The notes under the pieces are model-generated. The model was not told the origin of the DNA. It did not search any database and saw nothing but the letters and a program-made list of their open reading frames with translations. A stretch of 64,000 bases of DNA from Branchiostoma floridae (taxonomy: Eukaryota > Chordata > Leptocardii > Amphioxiformes > Branchiostomatidae): positions 8,250,676 through 8,314,675 of the forward strand of contig NC_049997.1 in NCBI RefSeq assembly GCF_000003815.2, read 5' to 3'. The translations under genes were made by a program, and so were the position numbers. Shown here one piece after another: positions 10,742-21,747 of this stretch. Each line of letters begins with the position of its first letter. The stretch's first letter is position 1.

Positions 10742-13218
10742 CTACTTAACCTCTGTAGCCAGGAGTGTACAGAGTACAGGGTAGCAATGATTGTTATTGT
10801 CTTCTTTAGTACTGTGGTCATCCCGAAAGTCATCATCTTCAAAAGGGTTTTCTGAGTTCTTGTCGTTCAAGAAGTGTTCTGGACTCACTGGCGGTTGTGA
10901 AGGGGGTAACCGATCCAGTCTCTCTGAGGTTGCCAAGAAATCCCCATGTTGATCCTTGTAACAAAGCCAATACGTCGGGCGACGAAGGCTATCCAAACAG
11001 CAGTTCAACAGTTTCTTTGACCAGTAGAAGTCGGAATAAGATGGAGGACTGATATGGGGTTTTACAGGTGTCCGGACGTCGAGTTTCGTTGGAGTGCAGT
11101 ACATACGCCGACGCTTCCAAAACGTATTACATTTTCCGTTTTGGTAGGGGAAATACTGGTTGCCTATGTGGCTGTGCATGTGTGCTTCGTAATCGCCCTT
11201 GTTTGCCATGACGTGCGAGCAAATCTTACACAAAAAGTGGTCCGTGTTTGGCGTAGCAAAATGCACGATCATCACCGACAACGTTGAAGACATGAAGTCG
11301 CAACACGGACATTTGTAGACGCCCTCTTGCGGATCTTCGGGGCGGTGCAGTTTGAGTCTCATGTGGCGCGAAAGTTTGCCCGACTCCGCGGTCGCGTAGC
11401 AACAGCGCGAACATCTGTAAGGTTTTTCTCCGATGTGAATTTTCATGTGAGACGCCATGTTTGATCTGTGGATTTAAACAAACAGTCTTCTAAACAATAC
11501 AAATATCATTTACTCTGTATCAATATCCAGAGAGCTAGATAGCTCATAATAACCAACATGACCTACATTTACATTACGCACATACATTGCAATATTCCAT
11601 ACCATGCGTCCACTGCTACATGCAACAAAAACAACAACACTAACTAAACAACAATTGAAAAACTGAAGAAAAAAAACAAGCATTCTTTGCATTGCGGCAG
11701 CGACACCTAGCTGCAATGAGAAGTAAAACAAGCGAGGATTGCCCGACAGACGCCGACCGATCACCAACAAATCGGCTAGGTAGTAACTCTACCTATAGCT
11801 AGTATTTATGGGCAGGTTAAACATTTTCTTTCTTATTTTTTGCTCGAGATTACTTTTGAACAACTTTTTTTACTGGTTCCAATGCAATACAAACATTCCC
11901 TAACATACCTATATACATACCTATATATACATAGGTTAAGTCAACTGTCCATTCATCTGTCGATTGTTAGCTGTAGATTACTAGTAATGTTCTGATTTCA
12001 ACTCACATGCTCTATCGTGGTCGGCCCTATAGCTACTATCGAAGTCAAAGACGATAAGATACAGTTAAGCGTTAGACCTAAAGACTAGAGTAGTTACTAC
12101 TAGTATACTGTTTACCATGGTTTGTCATTTTTTTGTCACTTACAATTATACCTCCGACAAGAACTTGCAATAAACTTATTACTAGTACCTACTTGTACGC
12201 CGCCCTGTATCCGCACTCCCCACACATGTACGGTTTGGTGTGTTTGGCCAGGTGCGCTCTCAGGGCCTTACGGCGGGTAGCGGCGAACTCACAGTGACGA
12301 CATCGGTAGATTTTGATGGCCCAAACTGTGAACAAAACAAAAAATACGAAATTTTCTATAAAGACTGTCAAAGGACTGATGTCTTACCTGATAGTACAAA
12401 AATGTCAACATGAAAGCAGTTAGCTAGGTTTAAACATATGAACAATTAGCAAAACAAAATACACAAAAAAACCCACAAGTTGTACAGCTATGGCTTCTAT
12501 CAGGCGAGCACAGATGAGCATCTGTGTTGTAGATTTTAGAAAACTACTGCTCTGTTTATTCTTACTCAAACACATTCATACATATATGTGGTGACCAGCC
12601 CCCGTCCTGCCACTTGCTACATTCAGCAATCGAACACCACAGAGTATCTGATACTTAATCAGTAACCATGGTAACAGTCGTCTGGTCCAGGTAATTAACT
12701 TCATATCTATTTGGAGAAGAAGGATGGAAAGAAGACGAAACAACGCAAAACAACATTCCCTTCCCAGAGATAACACGAACACAAAAAATTGTTCGATGGT
12801 ATACCTTAAAGCTTTATTTATACGACCACGTGCACCGTCCTTAATCTACTACAAAAGCAAATAAGAGATTTGGTTTTTGGTTCAGAATAAGATTTTTCTA
12901 ATGTCAGTCAGATGTAACGTTACCCTAGAAAGAAAAGCACCAATCGGACAAACACCTTTAAAGACTGATAGCTGTTTTCTGACCTTTGTGTTTAGAGCTG
13001 TGTATGTTCATCTCACACTCGAACGGCGTGGTAAACTGGCAGTGGCTGCACTTGTAAAATCTTTCCCGTGGGTGGGCCCTCTTCAGATGACGTGTGAGGT
13101 TCTTCTTGTACTGGGAGTTGAAGTCGCAGTACGGACACTCGTTAATCACGAAGTTATCACGTGACGAGCACGTGATCTCATCCTCAGGATGGTCTGTGTC
13201 GTCCTCCATTCTTGTCAT
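10742..13218 (-). CDS. C2H2 zinc-finger protein (about seven fingers)
   Basis: Three coding exons on the minus strand: 13218-12984, 12325-12193 and 11465-10742. Splice sites are consensus (AAAG|GTCAGA, TTCACAG|TT, CAA|GTAGGT, CCACAG|AT) and phases agree, giving 363 residues. The fingers are in order: CPYC…H, CSHC…H, CRHC…H, CGEC…H, CSRC…H, a diverged CPCC finger, and CKIC…H. The fourth finger spans the exon 2/3 junction and has perfect C-x2-C-x12-H-x3-H spacing followed by a GEKPY-type linker, which strongly supports the splice. Ser/Asp-rich C-terminal residues have no known domain. It is likely a nuclear DNA-binding protein. The C-x-x-C-x-[FY] finger style resembles REST/ZNF513-type multi-finger proteins, but orthology is not established. 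A second ATG at 13209 has a better start context than the first. Confidence 0.85.
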
Positions 13219-13357
13219 TCATGGATAGATAGAAAGAAAGCATGAATGAATAATACGGGCGGCACAATTTAGTCTCTTATAGGTCTTTTACTTGTCTAAT
13301 TAATAATTAACAATTAGGGCCCAAACGCATAACACTTAGCCTCTGCCCCAAAGTGCT

Positions 13358-13466
13358 ATCTACTTCTCAAAAATCACGACTACAACATGTCCAGTACACG
13401 AGATATCAATAACGGAAATTTCGCTGCAGCACCTTAGAAAGTCACTAGGTGGCCATTATCAACCTT
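13358..13466. repeat. Interspersed repeat copy A (shared with 38641-38750)
   Basis: About 110 bases beginning CTACTTCTCAAAAATCACG align with a second copy at 38641-38750, including an ACACGAG[AG]TATCAA block and a TAGAAA block followed by a CTCF-like core (TCACTAGGTGGCCA at 13442-13455). The family is not identified. Confidence 0.6.
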
Positions 13467-13469
13467 GAC

Positions 13470-14557
13470 CTTCGTTTTCCCGACCCCTACTCACCTACAA
13501 ATTATCGCGAGGATCCATGCAAGGCTTCTTGAGTTATGCTGTTCTGGTCTCATTTTATGAGTTTTTTTTTTTCACTCCATTGAAAGTAATACAAAAATAC
13601 GTTTTTTTACGTTCATAATGAAGCTACAGGAAACCTCATTTTATTCATTCTTTGTTGAGCACATTTTCCCTATATCATAAGAGAGCATTGCCAATGACCA
13701 ATAAACCATACGTTCTTTGTTTATAGCAATTACAAACTACACTTTGTCACTCCGCGCAGGAGGCACATTTTCGCTGTTCGTGTACAACCGCACCACTCAG
13801 AACCTAGAATTATGTACCTCCGACATTGCAGTTACAAACAAACTTTCACCAATCTAACTTTTGAGAACAGTTTGACTGGCTGAAAGGGAATTTCTCGCCG
13901 CTGAAAACACACGCGTCCATGCAGCCGTTCATATATATATTCTGGCTCGGCACTCTTTTAGGAGTACCCCCTCGGAGTAATACATGAATGAGACCTTCAA
14001 AGGCAGACAAGCTGACACACAGACACACAAACACACCGAAAACATATTAACCTTCTTGTTTAATGTAATAAATGATATCACGTATTGTCAACAACTGAAC
14101 CCCAACATGTTTGTTAACGTGTTTGATGTTTTCGTTTCTTTCTCGTCTCGTTTTGATTTGAAAATATGTCGGGGTCACTTGAGTCCATTGTCCAAGACGA
14201 CACTCTTCTTAAATTCTAAATTCTAGGACTTTCGGAATTATATTGACGGGGAACTAGTGTATATGAGTAGAAAGCTTAGAAGGCTTGTCATGTACAAATA
14301 CCATTATTCGGGTTTGTATGCTGTATTGTATCGTAGACTACACAAGTCACCAACAGAGAGTATCATTGTCTTAATTACGATCTCACTTATTTTAATACAG
14401 GTAATGATCTCTGTGTTCCGGTTGGGACCTCGATGTCACAGACTACTAAATTTGCATGAGATTTCATGAAGTAAGAATATTGTCTTCTCTAACTAATACC
14501 ATTGACAAAAGTCACAAAGTACTGTCTTAAAGTGGACTCACAGAAGCATGACATAGC
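13470..14557. other. Intergenic, no supported gene
   Basis: AT-rich sequence without recognisable coding or RNA features. It ends in a G homopolymer at 14558-14573 close to an assembly gap. Confidence 0.4.
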
Positions 14558-14647
14558 GGGGGGGGGGGGGGGGCATCACGAGATTTCCCTGCGACTTTAC
14601 AGACAGACAAGTCAGACAACTTTTTGTGTTCCAAAAACACAGACACC

Positions 14648-14747
14648 NNNNNNNNNNNNNNNNNNNNNNNNNNNNNNNNNNNNNNNNNNNNNNNNNNNNN
14701 NNNNNNNNNNNNNNNNNNNNNNNNNNNNNNNNNNNNNNNNNNNNNNN
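14648..14747. other. Assembly gap (100 N)
   Basis: Exactly 100 N, the usual placeholder for a gap of unknown length. It is preceded by a run of 16 G, a likely cause of the sequencing break. Confidence 0.95.
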
Positions 14748-14854
14748 TCAGTGTCAAGATGGTGACCCAGCCAGGCGTGGGACTATTTCCCTTCACTGTA
14801 GGGTTCTAAACCTTGGGCTATCATCAGATATCTTTGCATCAATCCACCTGTTTG

Positions 14855-15268
14855 GTAGCCTGGGTATCAACGTTTATTATAATTATACACTATATACAGT
14901 CGCTTCTTGCTCCAACTTTACTATACACTATATACAGTCACATCTTTGCAATTCTGTCTGGGAACTGTGATATCTCTAACGTCTGGAATCATCCAAAGTT
15001 TGGATGAAGGCGCTGATTGGGCCCTACACATCAGCGAATAAAGAATGGGTTCAAGTGCTCACTCGAACAGGGGTTCCAACTTCCAACACCCGAAACGCCC
15101 TCTGTCCGCTTGTGGGAGATGTGGTCATCAAACGAGTGCTCTAGAACCCATTTCTTAATTCGCTCATTAACTGATATCACCACCAGAAAGTTTGAATGCG
15201 CAGGTCTCCAGACAGGTAGCAGAAGCGAGCATAGGAGCTAACTACTATCCAGATGGTACCCAGGCTGC
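14855..15268. repeat. Foldback/TIR element with GTAGCCTGGGTA-like ends
   Basis: GTAGCCTGGGTATC at 14855 is mirrored by GATGGTACCCAGGCT near 15252-15265. The interior holds a direct repeat (TATACACTATATACAGTC, twice at about 14883-14941) and a nested imperfect hairpin (GAATGGGTTCAAGTGCTC near 15043 against GAGTGCTCTAGAACCCATTTC near 15135). The structure suggests a non-autonomous DNA transposon. Confidence 0.5.
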
Positions 15269-15269
15269 C

Positions 15270-15890
15270 TGTATGGATGATTCTGTATCTTAAGACAACA
15301 TTCTGTATTTTAATAAAAGACAACTTTTTAAGCTTAGAACTCCTTGCTGCCTATTCATATCACTTATAATATAACCCACAGAGAATTGGTAGTCTAATGG
15401 CTACTCCAGTGCTCTAAAGGTTATAGAGATTTCAGTTATCAGAAGTTATAAAGTTATGAAATTTTCTGTGAGGCAAAAAATATTGGAAGTGATATTCATT
15501 CAATGCATGGCTGGTGACATGTATACCTATTCTTTACATTTGTTCTAAACAAAAATCTACTAAAAAAGGAAGCATGTGACTGTGTAAAATCTTGATTGCA
15601 CTATCAATATTCTTTTTGTACTGATTAATGATTTCCTTTATTTTAGATTCTGGAAAAGGAGTATCATCCTGTTGGTTTGTAGCATGCAACCCACTTTCAT
15701 ACATGTGTGACATATCACATTTGTTCAAAAGTACAAGCTCTTTTAGTAAGTTTTACACAGAACTATATGGTTTGTTCCACTCACACTGGGAAGGAACCCT
15801 CTTCTTTTTGATAAGAGTGCATTTTCTCCAACATGGGACCTCCAGTTTCACGTCCCCTAAGATAGGACATCCCAAGCCGGCCATCCCAAG
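15270..15890. other. Intergenic, no supported gene
   Basis: AT-rich sequence with no recognisable exon, RNA gene or structured repeat. A small SINE-like fragment follows. Confidence 0.35.
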
Positions 15891-15899
15891 CCAAAGTGA

Positions 15900-16050
15900 G
15901 AGGTTCATTTCATCACCAGGAGTATGGAAAACGTTGTTAAGTGCCCTTCCAAAGGGTACAACATTGGGGCATTCCTAGCATGGATTCAAACTCCAAACCT
16001 TCAGATCTTAAATGAGAACCCCAAACCACAAGATCCCCTTGCCACCTTAA
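15900..16050 (-). repeat. tRNA-derived SINE fragment (copy 1)
   Basis: Read on the minus strand it has a degenerate tRNA-like head with a box-B-like GTTTGAATCC, then a body matching the 57.9-kb copy (GGGGCA, an ACAA[CT][AG]T block, and TTGG[AG]A…GGCACTTAAC). The shared body with a pol-III-like head is typical of tRNA-derived SINEs described from amphioxus and other deuterostomes. The copy is diverged. Confidence 0.55.
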
Positions 16051-16617
16051 TGCAATGGTCATCGATAATGTTTAAAAACTTTCTATATCTTCTCAAACTA
16101 CACCCCTGAGCAATGTCAATGACCAATAGTAAGAACAAATTGGACGGCGGCCAAGCCATGTATAAAGGCCATATCTGTATGATCATTAGTTAATGTCAGG
16201 CTGAATGTCTCTTATATTATATTACCTGTTTTTTTCTACAATCAAGTACAGACAAGTCAGACAAAGGTGTCAAACTGCAAGTACTGGGTTGAAAAATATC
16301 TAGTTTTTACTTATTTTAGGGCAGGTCTTTTCCTGCTCTAGATTTTGATCCTTCTCGCTTTCGTTTCATGAAGCAAAAATCTGAAGCATTTTGAGAGGCA
16401 AATTTCAACATGCTTGATCTTTTGTGGCACTGTTTATATCTGTCAAAATATCATGATGATGTTTTGATCTTTGACCATCAAGGCATCAGAGTGGTTGAAA
16501 TTTTTCTGTGTCCAAAGCAACTACAGCTTACGTACATTCAAGAATATGTGGTATGCCACTTAACATCAATTTGGGTATGCTATGTATGTAAGTAACCCTT
16601 ATACACAAATATCAAGG

Positions 16618-16950
16618 TGCACAGTGCTCGAAATACCCACTTGCACACTTGCAATTGCAACAACATTTTTCTTACCGCAACTTGATTTTAAACCCAGGTT
16701 GCACACTGCGCAACCTGAAATTTTGCAGTTNNNNNNNNNNNNNNNNNNNNNNNNNNNNNNNNNNNNNNNNNNNNNNNNNNNNNNNNNNNNNNNNNNNNNN
16801 NNNNNNNNNNNNNNNNNNNNNNNNNNNNNNNNNNNNNCGAAGTGGGGGCAACCTGAAATGTTGATGGCACAACCTGGCTGCTGACTCAGGTTGCCACCTG
16901 GGCAACAAGGCTGAAAAAAATGTTTCGAGCACTGGTGCATCTGTGCACCA
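16618..16950. mobile_element. Non-autonomous TIR element with CAGTGCTCGAAA ends
   Basis: CAGTGCTCGAAA near 16622 is mirrored by TTTCGAGCACTG near 16923-16934, 12/12 bases. The interior contains repeated CAACCTG motifs and is interrupted by a 107-base N run. Termini beginning CAGTG suggest the hAT class, but I could not define a clean 8-bp target duplication. Confidence 0.5.
16731..16837. other. Assembly gap (107 N)
   Basis: A run of 107 N. It is not the 100-base placeholder, so its length was probably estimated. It lies inside the CAGTGCTCGAAA-ended element. Confidence 0.95.
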
Positions 16951-17289
16951 TAGTATAGTAAAAGTGACTTTTTTTACATTTCCGAGGGAAAAAAAACTAG
17001 TACAGTTTCAGGACCAAACGTGTATTTGGAACCTGGTATGTCTGGCAGTTTAAGAATCGTACCCTTTTGGACTAACACTTTCAAAGAGTGAAATGTTTGG
17101 CATAGATGTTTTTACCATTGACAGAATAGAGTCCAACAAGTAAGCAGTCATCAACAATAACCACCAATTATAGAAACCTAAGAAAGGGCTTCAAAACCTG
17201 ATGTTTCTATGACATAAGATCAATCAAAAACTCACCAGGCAACAAATTAACCCAGGTCCTGAAAGAAAACTGAATTCCAAAATGGAACT

Positions 17290-17336
<47 letters not shown>

Positions 17337-19770
17337 AATATAGAGAGAGAACGATGCACACAATATCATTATTATATAACATGTAGGTAATTATACCAAG
17401 TTGAATGACATAAGTACTTTTTGAGTTTCCATATTTGGAGCGCCTTAATGGCCATGTCAAGGAAATGTCATCTTTTGATGTCACTCATGTCTTTGTAAAC
17501 TCAATGGTATGTAAGGACCTAATGAAATACATACATCATTACATGTAGCTATTGGAGGCACAATTGGCTTTAAAATATTGCTAAGACTAGGACTAGGAGT
17601 AGTAGCCTATTGTTATAAGAGCTAACAAACTATAGGTGGGTATCGGTGTACTGGCAGGCATTCAGGTGTTTTGGGGCTTACTGGTCCAAGAAAATGACAA
17701 GAGCTAAGTAGAGCTTACAGTCATTTCTACCAAGTTTCTTCAGTCAAACTTGGTCTAAGACAACAGAGGCAGTTAGCCTTGTTTATGAGATCTAAAACGT
17801 CAGTGAAAATCAGATACCTTTGAATGCAAAATGGATCATTGTTTTGAAAAAAAAAAAAAAATATTGCCCACTGACAAGTTTACAAGATCAGGTCCAGGTT
17901 CAGGTCTGGGCCTGCACCTGATCCTCTGGACCTGAATCGGACCTGTACCTGAATTTTCTGTACAATTACCCTTCCCTATTTGGTTGCTTGTCAGTCAGTC
18001 ACTAGAGAAAAGGGGGTGTAACACTAGTAGTGTAACACATGTACACAAGCTTCAAAGGCACACAGTAGCCGTTAAATACATTATGTCCATCTATTTGTTG
18101 CACTGAAGTAAAACCATCAACATGATCACTAACAAATACAGTTAGTCAAGGTTGTGTTTAAATAGGAACTAACATTGCAACCATTAAAAATAAAACCCTA
18201 CCCTGTCTGCCTACCATTGTCTTCCGAGACAGACAGATGCCAACATATCATTGCAACATCGGAACTTGAGTCAAGGCCAGGGAAAAGCAAGAGCAATACT
18301 TAAGTTTGATTCAAAGGTGAACAACTTAAAAATCATAACCACAGCTGCTATGAAAAATCAAAATAGATGCTATCCACTTAGGTCAAGTCCTCTAAGATAT
18401 CAGGGGATAACACTCACAACAAACTTACATCTGCCATCTCTGATATCATCACTGACTGCATGACTAACATCCATCACTACACAGAATAAATGTCATCACA
18501 CATTGTTCCTGGGCAAGCTATAATGGATGGGGTTCAAATGAGCAAAATCAAATGGGATTCATAAACAATTGTCTATAACAAAATGAGATTTTTAAAAAAT
18601 CCTAATATTATTTTCCACACTGCTTATGTTCAGCGCTAAACTATTACAATATTTGGTTGGAACATCTGTCCATCTTGAATGTTTATATTCTCATTCATGA
18701 AAAATAGATAAAATGTTGTCATCATATCCGATAAATGCATATTTTCTCTGGAAATGTTTTGTTTTTGCTTTCTGTTTCAAGCACATATGATCATCATCAT
18801 TCCAATGAAAAAATAATGTCTCCCAATAGTATGAAACGATATTCATGACATTTACAGCTGCACATAGCCAGTATGGGCAAGAGGCTCTCTTGCAACTCAA
18901 TGCCTGACCGCAGTATTCATGTCAATAAAGCGTACACGTCCAACATATCGCTCAGAAGGCAGAACTTTTCTAACCAATCAGTCAGTTATGAACATGCTTT
19001 CAACTCAAATAATTGTAACATCAGGGAGATTGATGAAAGGGAATTTATGATCAAGCTAACCAAACGTATTTAGGCCCAACTGCTTATACATTCAGAGAAA
19101 TACAGGACCTTAAATTTCCATGCATGTAGTCTAGAACTACTGCTAGTATCAGGAGAGTAGCAAAAACAGCTCAGAAATTAGGAAACATATACTCCTACTC
19201 TCTAAATACAGGTGCTATTCAAGAATCATTGCAGTGAATCATGAATTTGAATGTACAACTGTACTAAATACACCTGGCTAAAATTACTTCGATTGTAACA
19301 TAGGCAAATACTACTAGTTAGTACCATACGAAAAATATACTAGTAGTACGCAATATCCAATGCCATATTTGCATGGACTGTACATGCATGTAACGTTATA
19401 TGGTCATATATAATATAATACAAAAGTCATAATCATATTGCTACTCATGTTTGTTAACCCTCTTATACATCATAACATATTCCTTAGCCAATCGACTATA
19501 CCCCCTTTTGAGAAAGAATATGATTTTCATAACACTGACTTAATATCATTCCTTATGCACCTTAATATTTGTTTAATTCTACTGCATAAATCATAAAAAA
19601 TCCTACAAGAGCTGTTAATCTCGACATATAAGGAGACACCATAAAATGCATGAGTTTCCCGCCGAATCCCAGCTCTTTGCCACACGTCCCTGTCCTTAAG
19701 TACACAGAGTTAAGACATCAGTACACCTTAATGTAAAGTCTACCTGTGGGTACACCTGTGCATAACGTCC
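16950..19770. other. Intergenic or intronic region, no supported exon
   Basis: It contains an AT dinucleotide microsatellite (about 17299-17331), a short region of repeated AGGTC/CCTGAA words with inverted symmetry (about 17886-17955), and otherwise AT-rich sequence. I searched the minus strand for further exons of the ARID2-type gene and found none with convincing splice sites. Confidence 0.4.
17299..17331. repeat. (AT)n microsatellite
   Basis: About 16 uninterrupted AT dinucleotides. Confidence 0.9.
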
Positions 19771-19774
19771 TTAC

Positions 19775-20817
19775 CTGTAATACAGCTGTTTCAGTGCATA
19801 AGGTGCATGGGTGCAACCTCTGGGGAAGTTGAAATGTTCTGTCAGTTCCCCCCATCTCTCCTTCTCAGACACCTGAGGGAGGGAAGAAAAGAGAGTTAGT
19901 AAGGAGAGATGAAGATTTGTTGATGAGAGGTCAGACTACATGTGTGTGTGCCTGGCCACGTTTGGCGCAAAATTCAAGTGGCTTTATTTTGAGTGACAAG
20001 ACAGTGGCGTTTCCTACACAATAGCACCGACCATGCTGTCGGCAACACCCTCATAAAAACCGACATTTCTGCACGCTTCATGGCCGAGATTCCGCATCAT
20101 TTCAGCTCCAGATGACANNNNNNNNNNNNNNNNNNNNNNNNNNNNNNNNNNNNNNNNNNNNNNNNNNNNNNNNNNNNNNNNNNNNNNNNNNNNNNNNNNN
20201 NNNNNNNNNNNNNNNNNAGATCAGTTTTTGTTTACAAGCGTGGAAGGCATTGTTACGAGCGCAAGGTGCAAGGCGCTTTGTCTCTCCAAACCCTTCCCTC
20301 CCACCAAAAATTAATTTTCCCTCCAGAACACCCACACCCGCACAAAACCACCCAATAATCCCGCTTCTAGGCCGAAAAATCGACCCCCAAACGTCCCCAG
20401 CGGTGGTCCACGGCCGGCAGGTGAACTTGACCTAACAGGAAAAGTTGTCAGGTGGGCGAAAAATCGCCGTGAGAACGAGTAAAGTCTGGAAGTGTTGGGC
20501 GAACTGACCTTCTGAAATCCTCCCAAAGAGGTGACTTTGTTGTAAAGATGGTGCAGGTCCAGCTCTCTCCCGCCAACGTAGGGAAACCGAGAAATTGGGT
20601 GCCTGGAGAACAAAAGAAACAGGCAATCAAAGTTAGAGAAGTGTCCGTGAACTTCAGGGAACATCCGGCGACGGGACAAAAGCGATAATTTTTGTGGTAA
20701 GGAGAGTAGGAAGACACACACTCACCCTTTGGCAGCGTGAAAATCCTTCAGATCCTTCAGAAACGCCTGCCTCTGCCTGCGTTCTCTACCCGGGTCTTTC
20801 CCGGGCGAACGGTCCAT
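19775..20817 (-). CDS. ARID2-type ARID-domain protein, N-terminal part only
   Basis: Three coding exons on the minus strand: 20817-20726, 20602-20509 and 19872-19775. Splice sites (AAAGG|GTGAG, CTCCAG|GC, CAGAAG|GTCAG, CCTCAG|GT, TACAG|GTAAGG) keep frame and encode about 94 residues. The peptide starts MDRSPGKD, has a FLKDLKDFH helix, and continues with [15 protein letters not shown], a [13 protein letters not shown] segment and FNFPRG…ALKQLYYR. This is an ARID DNA-binding domain, closest by eye to ARID2, a subunit of the PBAF chromatin-remodelling complex. In that family the domain is also at the extreme N-terminus. Vertebrate ARID2 is a very large protein, and no continuation was found between 13.3 and 19.7 kb. 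The ATG has a good start context (AAGATGG). A 100-N gap lies between exons 2 and 3. Confidence 0.85.
20118..20217. other. Assembly gap (100 N)
   Basis: Placeholder gap inside intron 2 of the ARID2-type gene. Confidence 0.95.
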
Positions 20818-21747
20818 CTTTCCGGCGGTTTTTCCCGAGTTCAGGCCGCTAGGTCATCCACTACGGAGTTCCTGGGTTGGTTAGCTCGAGTTTCCACCCC
20901 TCCCGCGGCTCATTCATCCACCCCAGTGCACGGGGAAACAAAAAATCCTCCTCTCGATTCCCGGTCAAGCCAAAAACACTGCGATCCTACCTACCCGCGA
21001 CTCCCTCCGAATATTATAACCCCGCTTTTTCGAGGCCCAGAAAAATCACATTTCAGGCAAAAATCGTCCATCGACGGGACATTTCAGGTACGTCGGGATG
21101 TCGACTTTGGTCGAACGGTGCGACTTTCTAGATGCGGATAATTTGAGGAGAATCAATAGCGGTGAACGGACGGGACGACTCAGATGAAAATCGCAACAAA
21201 AAATAATGAACATGCCGAAAATTGCATTGGTCTCTAGAGGGGTACCCAATAGTCAGGGTATTCGACACCCCCTCTAATAGAAGATTCTAATGATTTTCCC
21301 TGGTTGTTCTGACCATGGCATGTTATCTAATGCAACAATAAACAAACAAATAAACATAATGGACGAATTGATGTACATTTGAATACTAATTACTGGCAAA
21401 GAATTTGCTAAAATCGTTAAAAATCGATGTTTCACATAGTCTCGCGAGAGTTTAGATGTACGAGATGTGGGATTTCCCTATATATTTCCCATCGGGGTGT
21501 CCTTTTGAATTGCACTCCTCATAGCTAAACATAATAGATGTAAACAAAGCTCTTAAACGTATGTCATGTATGTATTATTACAGAAACTATTCAATATTAC
21601 AGTATTAGGCTTTATGTTTATTTTTGTTTCATCGATAACAAAAAAGTACAAAACCAAATACTCATACATTTGTGTCGTCACCCCCAAAATGATAATAGAA
21701 TGTTCCAGGATGCCGCATCTTCACGTGACTGGTCACAAGGTGACAAA
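20818..21747. promoter_or_regulatory. Shared head-to-head promoter region
   Basis: The ARID2-type gene starts leftward at 20817 and the acid lipase gene rightward at 21748, so their start codons are 930 bp apart. The left part (about 20300-21150) is richer in C, G and CpG than the surrounding AT-rich DNA, as expected for a CpG-type promoter. No TATA box is obvious on the ARID side. A bidirectional promoter is inference. Confidence 0.5.

Noticed and set aside
14524-14809. Open frames crossing the N runs
   Set aside because: Frames through N have no sequence content. All such frames at the five gaps were ignored.
18691-18900. Minus-strand frame as a further ARID2 exon
   Set aside because: The translation has no similarity to ARID2, and splice sites do not fit the required phase.
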